Positions 55,611 through 64,000 of a stretch of DNA of 64,000 nucleotides are shown piece by piece; positions within the stretch are counted from its first letter, which is position 1, and each line of letters opens with the position of its first letter. A program made the translations under genes and the position numbers. The stretch lies in contig NZ_BJOB01000009.1 of the NCBI RefSeq assembly GCF_006539985.1, positions 1-64,000 of the forward strand, in the 5' to 3' direction. Under the pieces are notes generated by a model. The model worked only from the letters and a program-made list of their open reading frames with translations, did no database searches and was not told the origin of the DNA. This DNA is from Kurthia gibsonii. GTDB taxonomy: Bacteria; Bacillota; Bacilli; Bacillales_A; Planococcaceae.

Positions 55611-56841
55611 ACTTGGACTACTCGTTAAGCAACTGTATCTTCAAAAGATTAAGTCGAAGTCCTTTATATTATTAACGCTTTTATATTTAGCAATTATTGC
55701 AGTAGCAGTGAACTGGTCAAGTATTAAAGGGATTTTTACAGATGACAATAAGTATGTAACAATCGCACTGGTAGATGATACAAAACTCGATTTAGCAAAG
55801 CAATTTCCTTCGGATAAAGAAGTGAAGTTCAAAGTTGTCAAAGAATCGAAAAAAGAAGTAGATGCACTTGTCAAAAAGGAAAAATACGATGCAGCAGTCT
55901 ATTTAACATCAAAAGATCAACAATTAGCTGTTGAACTTGCAACAGCGAAATCACTGGATTTACAAGTTCAATCTAAAATTGATGCACTTGCTGAAAATGC
56001 AGGGAAAGTATATAGTGTACAACAATTAAATTTATCAGCTGAACAGGCAGCGAAAATTTTACAGACGAATACAGTTGTAAAACAAGTCGATTTACAAGAG
56101 AAAACATCGAATAAAACAGCTGAAGAAAAGTCAGCAGGGATTCTAATTGCATATATTATGGGCTTTTTAATCTACTTATTCGTCACAAGCTATTTATCAA
56201 TGATTACAACTGATATTGCTTCTGAAAAAGGTTCTCGTGTATTAGAAGTATTAATGGCGAGTGTTAAGCCATCTACACATCTATTTTCTAAATTAATTGG
56301 TGTGTTTTTAACAGGCTTAACGCAAATTGTGATTTTAGCAGTTGGTGCGTATATTCTCATTCAATTCACAGCGAAGAAATCAGTGACAGATAGTTTACAA
56401 GAGATGCTCGGCCAACTACCAGCTACTTACTTTATCTATGTTATTCTCTTCTTCTTACTATCAATTATCTTGTTCTTATTAATTGGTGCGCTTGCAGGTT
56501 CACTCGTATCAAAGGTAGAAGAAGCTTCGCAAGTAATGATGCCAGGCGTATTCATTATGTTAATCGGTTTTTACGTGATGCTTTCAGGTATTTCGAATCC
56601 AGATTCTTTACTTATTAAAGTATTCTCGTATATTCCATTTACATCAGGTATGCTTATGACATTACGTTTAGGTGCGACGGATATTTCAACTGTATCGGTA
56701 TGGATTTCACTCGCTATTTTATTCGCTACAGTTGCACTACTCTTCACAATTAGTGTGACATTTTATAAACGAAGTGTCCTCACATATAGCTCTGGTGGGA
56801 TTATGCAAAAAATTAAAACCGTCTTAAAAGTAACGACATAA
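55603..56841 (+). CDS. ABC transporter permease (NatB/YhaP type)
   Basis: A 412-residue ABC2-type permease: one N-terminal helix (about 20-40), a large extracytoplasmic domain (about 45-185), then five hydrophobic segments (about 188-395) including TTDIASEKGSRVLEVLMASV, which is typical of the ABC-2 family. Forms a two-gene exporter with the upstream ATPase. ATG 55603 is preferred (GTAGGTG upstream) over 55594. Confidence 0.9.
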   Translation: MNKLGLLVKQLYLQKIKSKSFILLTLLYLAIIAVAVNWSSIKGIFTDDNKYVTIALVDDTKLDLAKQFPSDKEVKFKVVKESKKEVDALVKKEKYDAAVYLTSKDQQLAVELATAKSLDLQVQSKIDALAENAGKVYSVQQLNLSAEQAAKILQTNTVVKQVDLQEKTSNKTAEEKSAGILIAYIMGFLIYLFVTSYLSMITTDIASEKGSRVLEVLMASVKPSTHLFSKLIGVFLTGLTQIVILAVGAYILIQFTAKKSVTDSLQEMLGQLPATYFIYVILFFLLSIILFLLIGALAGSLVSKVEEASQVMMPGVFIMLIGFYVMLSGISNPDSLLIKVFSYIPFTSGMLMTLRLGATDISTVSVWISLAILFATVALLFTISVTFYKRSVLTYSSGGIMQKIKTVLKVTT

Positions 56842-56842
56842 G

Positions 56843-56880
56843 AAAAATGAGAAGCAGCGCATGGCTGTTTCTCATTTTTT
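56843..56880. terminator. Bidirectional terminator between the ABC permease and rarA
   Basis: AAAAATGAGAA and CAGC pair with GCTG and TTCTCATTTTT; it overlaps the last codons of rarA. Confidence 0.85.
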
Positions 56881-58158
56881 CTTTTTGAATGATTTTAATT
56901 TATCGTAAATGGTAGCCATGCGTTGTTCTTTACCTGCGATAACAGGTGTATAGTATTCGCGTGTTACGAGTTCGTCAGGTAAGTATTGTTGATTCACCCA
57001 ACCACCGAATGTACCAATTGGTGTGTTATGCGGATATTGATAGCCGACATTTCCAAGTGCTGCTGCACCGCTATAATGTGTATCACGCAAATGCATAGGA
57101 ATTTCACCTGTTTTACCTGCATGAATATCATGGATTGCGGCGTCAATGGCGCTTATCGCAGAGTTTGATTTTTCAGCGAGGCACATTTCGATGACAGCTT
57201 GCGCAAGTGGAATGCGCGCTTCTGGCATACCAAGGCGTTCAGCCGATTGAACAGCTGCTAACACATGTGGTCCGACTTGTGGGTCAGCTAAGCCGACATC
57301 TTCATAACTAATAACGAGTAGTCTTCGGTTCACTGCGATTAAGTCGCCATTTTCTAAACAGTGCGCTAAATAATAAAGCGCTGCATTGACATCACTACCG
57401 CGAATGGATTTTTGTAAAGCGGATAATAAATTATAAAATTGATCACCTTTCGCATCTCCATATAAACCGATCTTTTCAGCTAGTTGTGCGACTAATTTGT
57501 CTGTCACAATTGCCACGTCATCTTCTTCATCAGCAGCGTAGTAAACAGATTCTAATAAATTCAATGCTTTTCGTGCATCGCCATTACCTGCTTTAGCTAT
57601 TTGGTGAATTTGCTCTTCTGTGATTTGAATGTTATAACGACCAAGACCACGCTTTTCATCTTGTAATGCTTGTCGTATTAATTGTTCTAAATTTTCAGTT
57701 GTCAGTCGTTTTAATTGTTTAATTTCACCACAACGAGAACGAATGGCGGGATTCACATCGTGGAATGGATTTTCAGTTGTTGCACCAATTAAAATAATCG
57801 AACCATTTTCGACATGTGGCAATAACGTATCTTGTTGTAATTTATTAAAACGATGAATTTCATCTAAAAATAAAATAACTTGACCTGAAAAATGAGCTTC
57901 CGCTACAATTCCTTCGACATCTTTTTTTCCAGCGCGTGTGGCGTTTAATGCAAAGAAAGGAATAGATACACTTCCTGCAATGGCATAAGCAATTGATGTT
58001 TTTCCAATACCTGGATTTCCATAGAGGAGCATAGACGGTACATGGCCTTTTTGAATCATTTTATAGAGATGCGTGTTAGGTCCAATCACGTCTTCATGTC
58101 CAACAATTTCTTCTATATTTTGTGGGCGCATACGGTAAGCGAGCGGCTCATTTGTCAT
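56872..58158 (-). CDS. rarA: Replication-associated recombination protein RarA (MgsA)
   Basis: AAA+ ATPase of replication fork maintenance related to clamp loaders. The 428-residue protein has Walker [10 protein letters not shown] near residue 47, Walker [11 protein letters not shown], sensor GATTENP, and the C-terminal tetramerisation region. ATG 58158 is preferred over ATG 58164 because AAGGAG is then 9 bases away. It is divergent from cymR with about 130 bases between them. Confidence 0.96.
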   Translation of the reverse strand: MTNEPLAYRMRPQNIEEIVGHEDVIGPNTHLYKMIQKGHVPSMLLYGNPGIGKTSIAYAIAGSVSIPFFALNATRAGKKDVEGIVAEAHFSGQVILFLDEIHRFNKLQQDTLLPHVENGSIILIGATTENPFHDVNPAIRSRCGEIKQLKRLTTENLEQLIRQALQDEKRGLGRYNIQITEEQIHQIAKAGNGDARKALNLLESVYYAADEEDDVAIVTDKLVAQLAEKIGLYGDAKGDQFYNLLSALQKSIRGSDVNAALYYLAHCLENGDLIAVNRRLLVISYEDVGLADPQVGPHVLAAVQSAERLGMPEARIPLAQAVIEMCLAEKSNSAISAIDAAIHDIHAGKTGEIPMHLRDTHYSGAAALGNVGYQYPHNTPIGTFGGWVNQQYLPDELVTREYYTPVIAGKEQRMATIYDKLKSFKKKK

Positions 58159-58239
58159 AATCATCGGCTCCTTTTTTTAAATAAGAATGTTACATAATAA
58201 ATAATAGTATAGCAAAACCAAGTACGATGGGTGGTAATA

Positions 58240-58248
58240 TGTTATAAT
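58240..58248 (+). promoter_or_regulatory. Extended -10 promoter of cymR
   Basis: TGTTATAAT (58240-58248) is a perfect extended -10; no clear -35. It lies about 40 bases before the start codon. Confidence 0.55.
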
Positions 58249-58289
58249 TTAACGATAAAGAATTTATAATTTAGATGAGGTGCATACGA

Positions 58290-58709
58290 GTGAAGATCTC
58301 AACGAAAGGCCGTTATGGGCTTACAATTATGATTGAGTTAGCAAAACAGTACGGACAAGGACCAATTCCACTGCGTCAAATCGCCGCAGATAATCATTTA
58401 TCAGAAGCTTATTTAGAGCAATTAGTATCACCACTTCGTAACTCGGGTTTAGTCAAGAGTGTACGTGGTGCTTACGGTGGTTATATGTTATCGAAGCCAC
58501 CACATTTGATTTCAACAGCAGATGTGATTAAAGTATTAGAAGGCCCGATTCAACCTGTAGAAGGAATCGAAAATGAAGCACCACCACAACGTGAGTTATG
58601 GATGCGTATTCGCGATGCTGTAAAAACAGTGTTGGATACAACAAGTCTGGAAGATTTAGCGAAATATACAGACGAAAACACAGATGAAAACTTTATGTTC
58701 TATATTTAA
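58290..58709 (+). CDS. cymR: Rrf2-family cysteine metabolism repressor CymR
   Basis: CymR represses sulfur-assimilation genes with CysK as partner. The 139-residue protein has the N-terminal winged helix (KISTKGRYGLTIMIELA) and lacks the Fe-S cysteines of IscR/NsrR, as CymR does. GTG 58290 with GAGGTG upstream gives the family length (138 in B. subtilis); the frame opens at 58275. Followed after 14 bases by the desulfurase gene. Confidence 0.93.
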   Translation: MKISTKGRYGLTIMIELAKQYGQGPIPLRQIAADNHLSEAYLEQLVSPLRNSGLVKSVRGAYGGYMLSKPPHLISTADVIKVLEGPIQPVEGIENEAPPQRELWMRIRDAVKTVLDTTSLEDLAKYTDENTDENFMFYI

Positions 58710-58723
58710 AGGAGATTTTTTTC

Positions 58724-59869
58724 ATGAACGAAATCTATTTAGACCATGCGGCAACATCACCGATGCATCCACAAGTGATTCAAGTGATGACAGAAGTGAT
58801 GTCAGAGGTATTTGGTAATCCATCAAGTATCCATCAGCTTGGTCGCCATGCACGAAAATATTTAGATGATGCACGTCATGTGATTGCAACATCTATTCAA
58901 GCCAAAGACAATGAAATCATCTTTACGGGTGGTGGCTCGGAGGCAGATAATTTAGCGATTCGCGGAACAGCCTATGCGAAAAAAGCGCAAGGTCGTCATA
59001 TTATTACAACAGCAATTGAACATCATGCGGTATTACATCCATGTGAACAGCTTGAAACAGAAGGTTTTGAAGTGACCTATTTACCTGTTAATGAACAGGG
59101 AGTTGTATCAGTTGCAGATGTAGAACAAGCACTTCGCGAAGATACGATTCTCGTTACGATTATGGCAGGTAATAATGAAGTAGGTTCTATACAACCAATT
59201 GCAGAAATTGGTGCATTATTAACTGAACATCAAGCGACATTCCATACGGATGCAGTGCAAGCATTTGGACTTGAAAAAATCAATGTAGACGAGTTAAAAG
59301 TTGATTTATTATCTGCTTCAGCGCATAAGTTGAATGGTCCAAAAGGTGTCGGATTTTTATACCAGCGTGAACAAACACCTTTGCAACCACTTATTTTAGG
59401 TGGGGAACAAGAACGTAAACGTCGTGCGGGTACAGAAAATATTCCAGGGATTGTTGGGCTTGCTAAGGCAGTCGAAATTGCACAGGCAACAATGGATGAA
59501 AAACGAATACAGTTGAAAAAATATCAACAAATCATAGTAGACACCTTTACAGCGAGTGGGATTCATTTTAAAGTTAATGGGCAAGTCGAAAATGGTCTAC
59601 CGCATGTATTGAATATAAGCTTTGCAGGAATGGATGTAGAGTCATTCCTTGTCAATTTAGATATGGCTGGTGTTGCGGTATCAAGTGGTTCAGCATGTAC
59701 AGCGGGTTCAATTGATCCATCACATGTTTTAGTTGCGATGTTTGGAAAAGATTCTGCAGAATTGCGTAATTCGATTCGTTTTAGTTTCGGATATGGGCTA
59801 ACAGATGATACAGTAGCAGAAGCTGCAAAACGTACAGTAGATATTGTACAAAGATTAGCGAATGTATAG
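58724..59869 (+). CDS. yrvO: Cysteine desulfurase (YrvO type)
   Basis: PLP enzyme that takes sulfur from cysteine; in Bacillus YrvO hands it to MnmA for tRNA 2-thiouridine. The 381-residue protein has the PLP-binding Lys202 (SASAHKLNG) and the persulfide Cys325 in SSGSACTAGS, as in group I desulfurases. Lies between cymR and mnmA, which fixes its role better than sequence alone. Confidence 0.95.
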   Translation: MNEIYLDHAATSPMHPQVIQVMTEVMSEVFGNPSSIHQLGRHARKYLDDARHVIATSIQAKDNEIIFTGGGSEADNLAIRGTAYAKKAQGRHIITTAIEHHAVLHPCEQLETEGFEVTYLPVNEQGVVSVADVEQALREDTILVTIMAGNNEVGSIQPIAEIGALLTEHQATFHTDAVQAFGLEKINVDELKVDLLSASAHKLNGPKGVGFLYQREQTPLQPLILGGEQERKRRAGTENIPGIVGLAKAVEIAQATMDEKRIQLKKYQQIIVDTFTASGIHFKVNGQVENGLPHVLNISFAGMDVESFLVNLDMAGVAVSSGSACTAGSIDPSHVLVAMFGKDSAELRNSIRFSFGYGLTDDTVAEAAKRTVDIVQRLANV

Positions 59870-61009
<1,140 letters not shown>

Positions 61010-61025
61010 TAGGAGTTGGATTTTT

Positions 61026-61691
61026 GTGAATCATAATGAAGAAGGCATCAAAGCGATGCAAGAAAAGCGTTTTGAAGATGCAGCAAAAGCTTTTACTGAA
61101 GCAATCGAAGCAAATCCTGAAGAAGCGATTGGCTACATTAACTTTGGTAATCTGCTCGCTTCAATGGATGATACAGAACGTGCAGAGCGCTTTTTCCAAA
61201 AAGCTATTACATTGGATGAAGATGCAGCGACTGCTTATTATGGTTTAGCGAATCTTTATTACAATAATGAGCGTTTTGAAGAAGCGGCAAAAATTTATGA
61301 GCGTTCAATTCGTAAAGGCATTGAAGGGGCAGATGCTTACTTCATGCTTGGAAAATCACTTGAAGCAAGTGGGAATACGAAATTAGCACTTCCTTATTTA
61401 CAACGTGCAGCAGAATTAGCACCAGAGGATTTACAAATTCGTTTATCATTTGCGATTTTAATGTGTTCATTAGAAATGTTTGAAGAAGCAGAAAAAGAAC
61501 TGCGTCATATTATCGATGAAGATTGGAATAATGCAGATGCACATTATAACTTAGGTGTATTATTTGCAGTTTCTACAGATAATATTAAAGATGCGCAGTA
61601 TCATTTAAAACAAGCTTACACATTACAACCTGAATTTGATCAAGCGCGTTATATTTACGATATGCTTGAGCAAAAGAAGAATAACCAATAA
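61026..61691 (+). CDS. TPR repeat protein (YrrB-like)
   Basis: A 221-residue soluble protein made of about six tetratricopeptide repeats (for example AIGYINFGNLLASMDDTERA, ATAYYGLANLYYNNERFEEA, ADAYFMLGKSLEASGNTKLA). B. subtilis YrrB sits at the same place between mnmA and recD2. Start GTG 61026 with AGGAG 10 bases upstream. Probably a protein-protein adaptor; partner unknown. Confidence 0.9.
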   Translation: MNHNEEGIKAMQEKRFEDAAKAFTEAIEANPEEAIGYINFGNLLASMDDTERAERFFQKAITLDEDAATAYYGLANLYYNNERFEEAAKIYERSIRKGIEGADAYFMLGKSLEASGNTKLALPYLQRAAELAPEDLQIRLSFAILMCSLEMFEEAEKELRHIIDEDWNNADAHYNLGVLFAVSTDNIKDAQYHLKQAYTLQPEFDQARYIYDMLEQKKNNQ

Positions 61692-61705
61692 AAAAGGAGG
61701 GGACA

Positions 61706-64000
61706 GTGTTGACTGAAAATCTTTCACTATTTGCGAATGAACCATTTTTCGTAGTAGGTCGACCTGTCGTCTCTATTTTTCATAATGCAGAAAATTTATT
61801 TTCAATTGTGAAAGTGAAAATTCAAGAGACGAATACAGATTACCAAGAAAAAGAAGTGATTGTCGCTGGATATTTTCCAAAGGTAGTAGAGGATGCGCTC
61901 TATCGTTTTACAGGGCGTATGACAACCCATCCGAAATACGGCACACAATTCAAAGCAGAAACATTTGAAAAAGAGATTCCTGCAACTGAAGCAGGTGTCA
62001 TCTCGTATTTATCAAGCGATTTATTCCCAGGAATCGGACAACGAACAGCTAAAATCATTGTCGATCAATTGGGGGCGGATGCAATTAAAGTCATCATTCA
62101 AGATCCTTCATCTTTGGATGGTATTCCGCGTTTAAATGAAGAAAAGAAAGAGACATTGCGACTTGTACTCCAACAAAATCTAGGGATGGACCGTATTATG
62201 ATTAAATTAGGCGAATGGGGTTTTGGCGCACAATTAGCAATCAAAATCTATCAACTCTATTTAGATGATACACTTCAACTCTTACAAGAAAATCCGTACC
62301 GACTCATTCAAGATGTAGAAGGAGTGGGTTTTCAGCGTGCAGATGATTTAGGCGCTATTTTAGGAATTGAAGGAAAGCATCCAGACCGTATTGAAGCAGC
62401 AGTGCTACATATTATTAATCAAGCATCGATTTCAGAAGGACATACCTATGTCTCTGCTGAACAGGTTATTCCACAAGCAAAAGCTCTTTTGGAACAAAGT
62501 CAGCCTATCCAACTCACTTACGAAGAGATTTCACAAGCGATTATTCGTCTTGGTGAAAATGGACAGTTGTGTGGTGAGGAGACACGTCTCTATTTACCAT
62601 CTCTTTATTATTCAGAGGTGGGGATTGCGTCAAAAATTTTGCAATTAAAAGAGAAAAATGAACAACAATCGGCCTTTCCGCTTTCTGAAATTCGCACATG
62701 GATTGGTGATGCAGAGGAGCGCTTTGGTGTGACCTATGCAACGACACAAATCCATGCGATTGAGACAGCTATTAACAGTGCGGTCATGATTTTAACAGGT
62801 GGACCAGGTACTGGGAAAACAACCGTTGTACGTGGGATTGTTGATGTGTTTGCAGAGTTACATGGATTATCGCTTGATCCGAAAGAATATAGTAAAAAAG
62901 ACGAAGAATTTCCAATTATTCTTGTTGCACCAACAGGTCGTGCAGCGAAGCGTCTAAGTGAATCGACAGGCTTACCTGCACAGACGATTCACCGTCTACT
63001 CGGTTTTAATGGACAAGATAAAGACGAAGAAACAGAACGAGAAATCGGTGGTAAATTAATTATTGTCGATGAGATGTCGATGGTTGATACGTGGCTCGCA
63101 CATCAATTACTACGTGCATTAAATGACCACTGTCAAATTGTATTTGTTGGTGACCAAGATCAGTTACCGCCTGTAGGTCCTGGGCAAGTTCTAAAGGATT
63201 TACTCGCTTCAAAAGCGATTCCGACAGTCGAATTAACCGACGTCTATCGTCAAGCGGATGGCTCATCCATTATTGAGTTGGCTCATCAGATGAAAATGGG
63301 AGAGCAGCCGACGAATTTAACAGAGAAAACGAAAGATCGCTCCTTTATCCCTGCCTATGCGAATCAAGTTGCGAGCGTCGTTCAACAAGTGATTGGTTCC
63401 GCGCTTAAAAAAGGATTCTCAATTCATGATGTCCAAGTGCTTGCGCCAATGTACCGAGGAGATGCCGGAATTGATGCACTGAATAAAATGATTCAAGAGT
63501 TTGTCAATCCGAAAAAGAATGCGAAGACGAAAGAGATTGTATTTGGTGACACAACGTACCGTATTGGTGACAAAGTATTGCAACTTGTCAATCAACCGAA
63601 TAGTAATGTGTTTAACGGAGATATGGGCGAAATCATTTCCATTTTAAAAGCGAAAGAGACGACGGAAAAACAAGACGTCGTTATCGTGTCATTTGATGGT
63701 ATTGAAGTAACATATGAACGCTCCGATCTAAATCAAATTACACTTGCCTATTGTTGTTCGATTCATAAATCACAAGGTAGTGAGTTCCCAATGGTCATCA
63801 TGCCGGTTGTAAGAAGTTATGCAAAGATGTTAAGAAAGAATTTGCTCTATACAGGTCTGACACGTGCTAAAAACTTTTTGATTTTGTGCGGAGAACCCGA
63901 TACATTTTTACGTGGTATTCAAAATGATGCGGATATTTTAAGACAGACGACACTTGCGATGCGTCTTGGTGAAACATCTGAACAGATTGCTGAAAAAGAA
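61706..64000 (+). CDS. recD2: ATP-dependent DNA helicase RecD2 (partial, runs off the window)
   Basis: 5'-3' superfamily 1B helicase of DNA repair, independent of RecBC. The frame is open from GTG 61706 (TTG 61709 possible; RBS AAAGGAGGGG) to the window end, 765 codons. Visible: N-terminal domain with LFPGIGQRTAKII and VEGVGFQRADDLG helix-hairpin-helix motifs, Walker A GGPGTGKTT near 364, IVDEMSMVD, VGDQDQLPPVGPGQ, VYRQ and the C-terminal HKSQGSEFP motif. B. subtilis RecD2 has about 800 residues, so about 30-40 are missing at the end. Confidence 0.95.
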   Translation, partial: MLTENLSLFANEPFFVVGRPVVSIFHNAENLFSIVKVKIQETNTDYQEKEVIVAGYFPKVVEDALYRFTGRMTTHPKYGTQFKAETFEKEIPATEAGVISYLSSDLFPGIGQRTAKIIVDQLGADAIKVIIQDPSSLDGIPRLNEEKKETLRLVLQQNLGMDRIMIKLGEWGFGAQLAIKIYQLYLDDTLQLLQENPYRLIQDVEGVGFQRADDLGAILGIEGKHPDRIEAAVLHIINQASISEGHTYVSAEQVIPQAKALLEQSQPIQLTYEEISQAIIRLGENGQLCGEETRLYLPSLYYSEVGIASKILQLKEKNEQQSAFPLSEIRTWIGDAEERFGVTYATTQIHAIETAINSAVMILTGGPGTGKTTVVRGIVDVFAELHGLSLDPKEYSKKDEEFPIILVAPTGRAAKRLSESTGLPAQTIHRLLGFNGQDKDEETEREIGGKLIIVDEMSMVDTWLAHQLLRALNDHCQIVFVGDQDQLPPVGPGQVLKDLLASKAIPTVELTDVYRQADGSSIIELAHQMKMGEQPTNLTEKTKDRSFIPAYANQVASVVQQVIGSALKKGFSIHDVQVLAPMYRGDAGIDALNKMIQEFVNPKKNAKTKEIVFGDTTYRIGDKVLQLVNQPNSNVFNGDMGEIISILKAKETTEKQDVVIVSFDGIEVTYERSDLNQITLAYCCSIHKSQGSEFPMVIMPVVRSYAKMLRKNLLYTGLTRAKNFLILCGEPDTFLRGIQNDADILRQTTLAMRLGETSEQIAEKE

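Noticed and set aside
62367-62648. Plus-strand 93-codon frame inside recD2
   Set aside because: The recD2 frame is open through the whole region and carries the helicase motifs.

Overview
The window is a 64 kb stretch of chromosome from a low-GC Gram-positive bacterium of the order Bacillales. Two things point there: the housekeeping gene order closely follows Bacillus subtilis (rplU-prp-rpmA-spo0B-obg-pheB-pheA-niaR-ruvAB-queA-tgt-yajC-comN-secDF-recJ-apt-relA-dtd-hisS-aspS-6S RNA-tcdA-rarA-cymR-yrvO-mnmA-TPR-recD2), and the regulatory elements are Firmicutes types (L21 leader, T-box, 6S RNA, AGGAGG ribosome binding sites, frequent GTG/TTG starts). The pigment cluster, the type IV pili and the decayed sugar genes suggest the Planococcaceae/Caryophanaceae (Kurthia- or Caryophanon-like), but the genus is inference. 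No rRNA, tRNA, insertion sequence or CRISPR array was seen.

Layout. 1-12.7 kb: ribosomal proteins L21/L27 with the protease Prp that matures L27, a Spo0B-like phosphotransferase, Obg, phenylalanine synthesis, the niacin repressor NiaR, RuvAB, queuosine enzymes, and SecDF/YajC with ComN. 12.8-26.8 kb: an accessory block with a secreted subtilase, three minor pilins on the minus strand (one a 677-residue protein with a beta-helix-like body), and a plus-strand type IV pilus operon: VanW-like protein, PilB, PilT, PilC, major pilin, a PilM-PilN fusion, PilO-like protein and prepilin peptidase. 26.8-37.9 kb: RecJ, Apt, Rel, Dtd, a wall amidase with four SH3b repeats, and T-box-controlled hisS-aspS.

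38-46.8 kb: 6S RNA, a SEC-C protein, then a GlcNAc/amino-sugar PTS locus in decay. NagR, HPr, enzyme I and NagB are intact. The GlcNAc permease and NagA are fused remnants, and a SIS-domain protein, a chitobiose-type EIIB and a BadF-type GlcNAc kinase are frameshifted or deleted. Three NagR (dre-like) operators are still recognisable. 46.9-56.9 kb: tcdA, then a divergent pair in which a MerR/B12-domain regulator (CarH-like, with altered cofactor residues) faces a five-gene carotenoid operon (desaturase, CruF-like hydratase, acyltransferase, glycosyltransferase, second desaturase/oxidase) across a palindrome overlapping both promoters; then a NatAB-type ABC exporter. 56.9-64 kb: rarA, cymR, the tRNA thiolation pair yrvO-mnmA, a TPR protein and recD2, which runs off the window.

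The most interesting parts are the compact type IV pilus locus with its large pilin-anchored protein and PilMN fusion, the carotenoid switch, and the decaying NagR regulon. They sit at three separate places in an otherwise conserved backbone.
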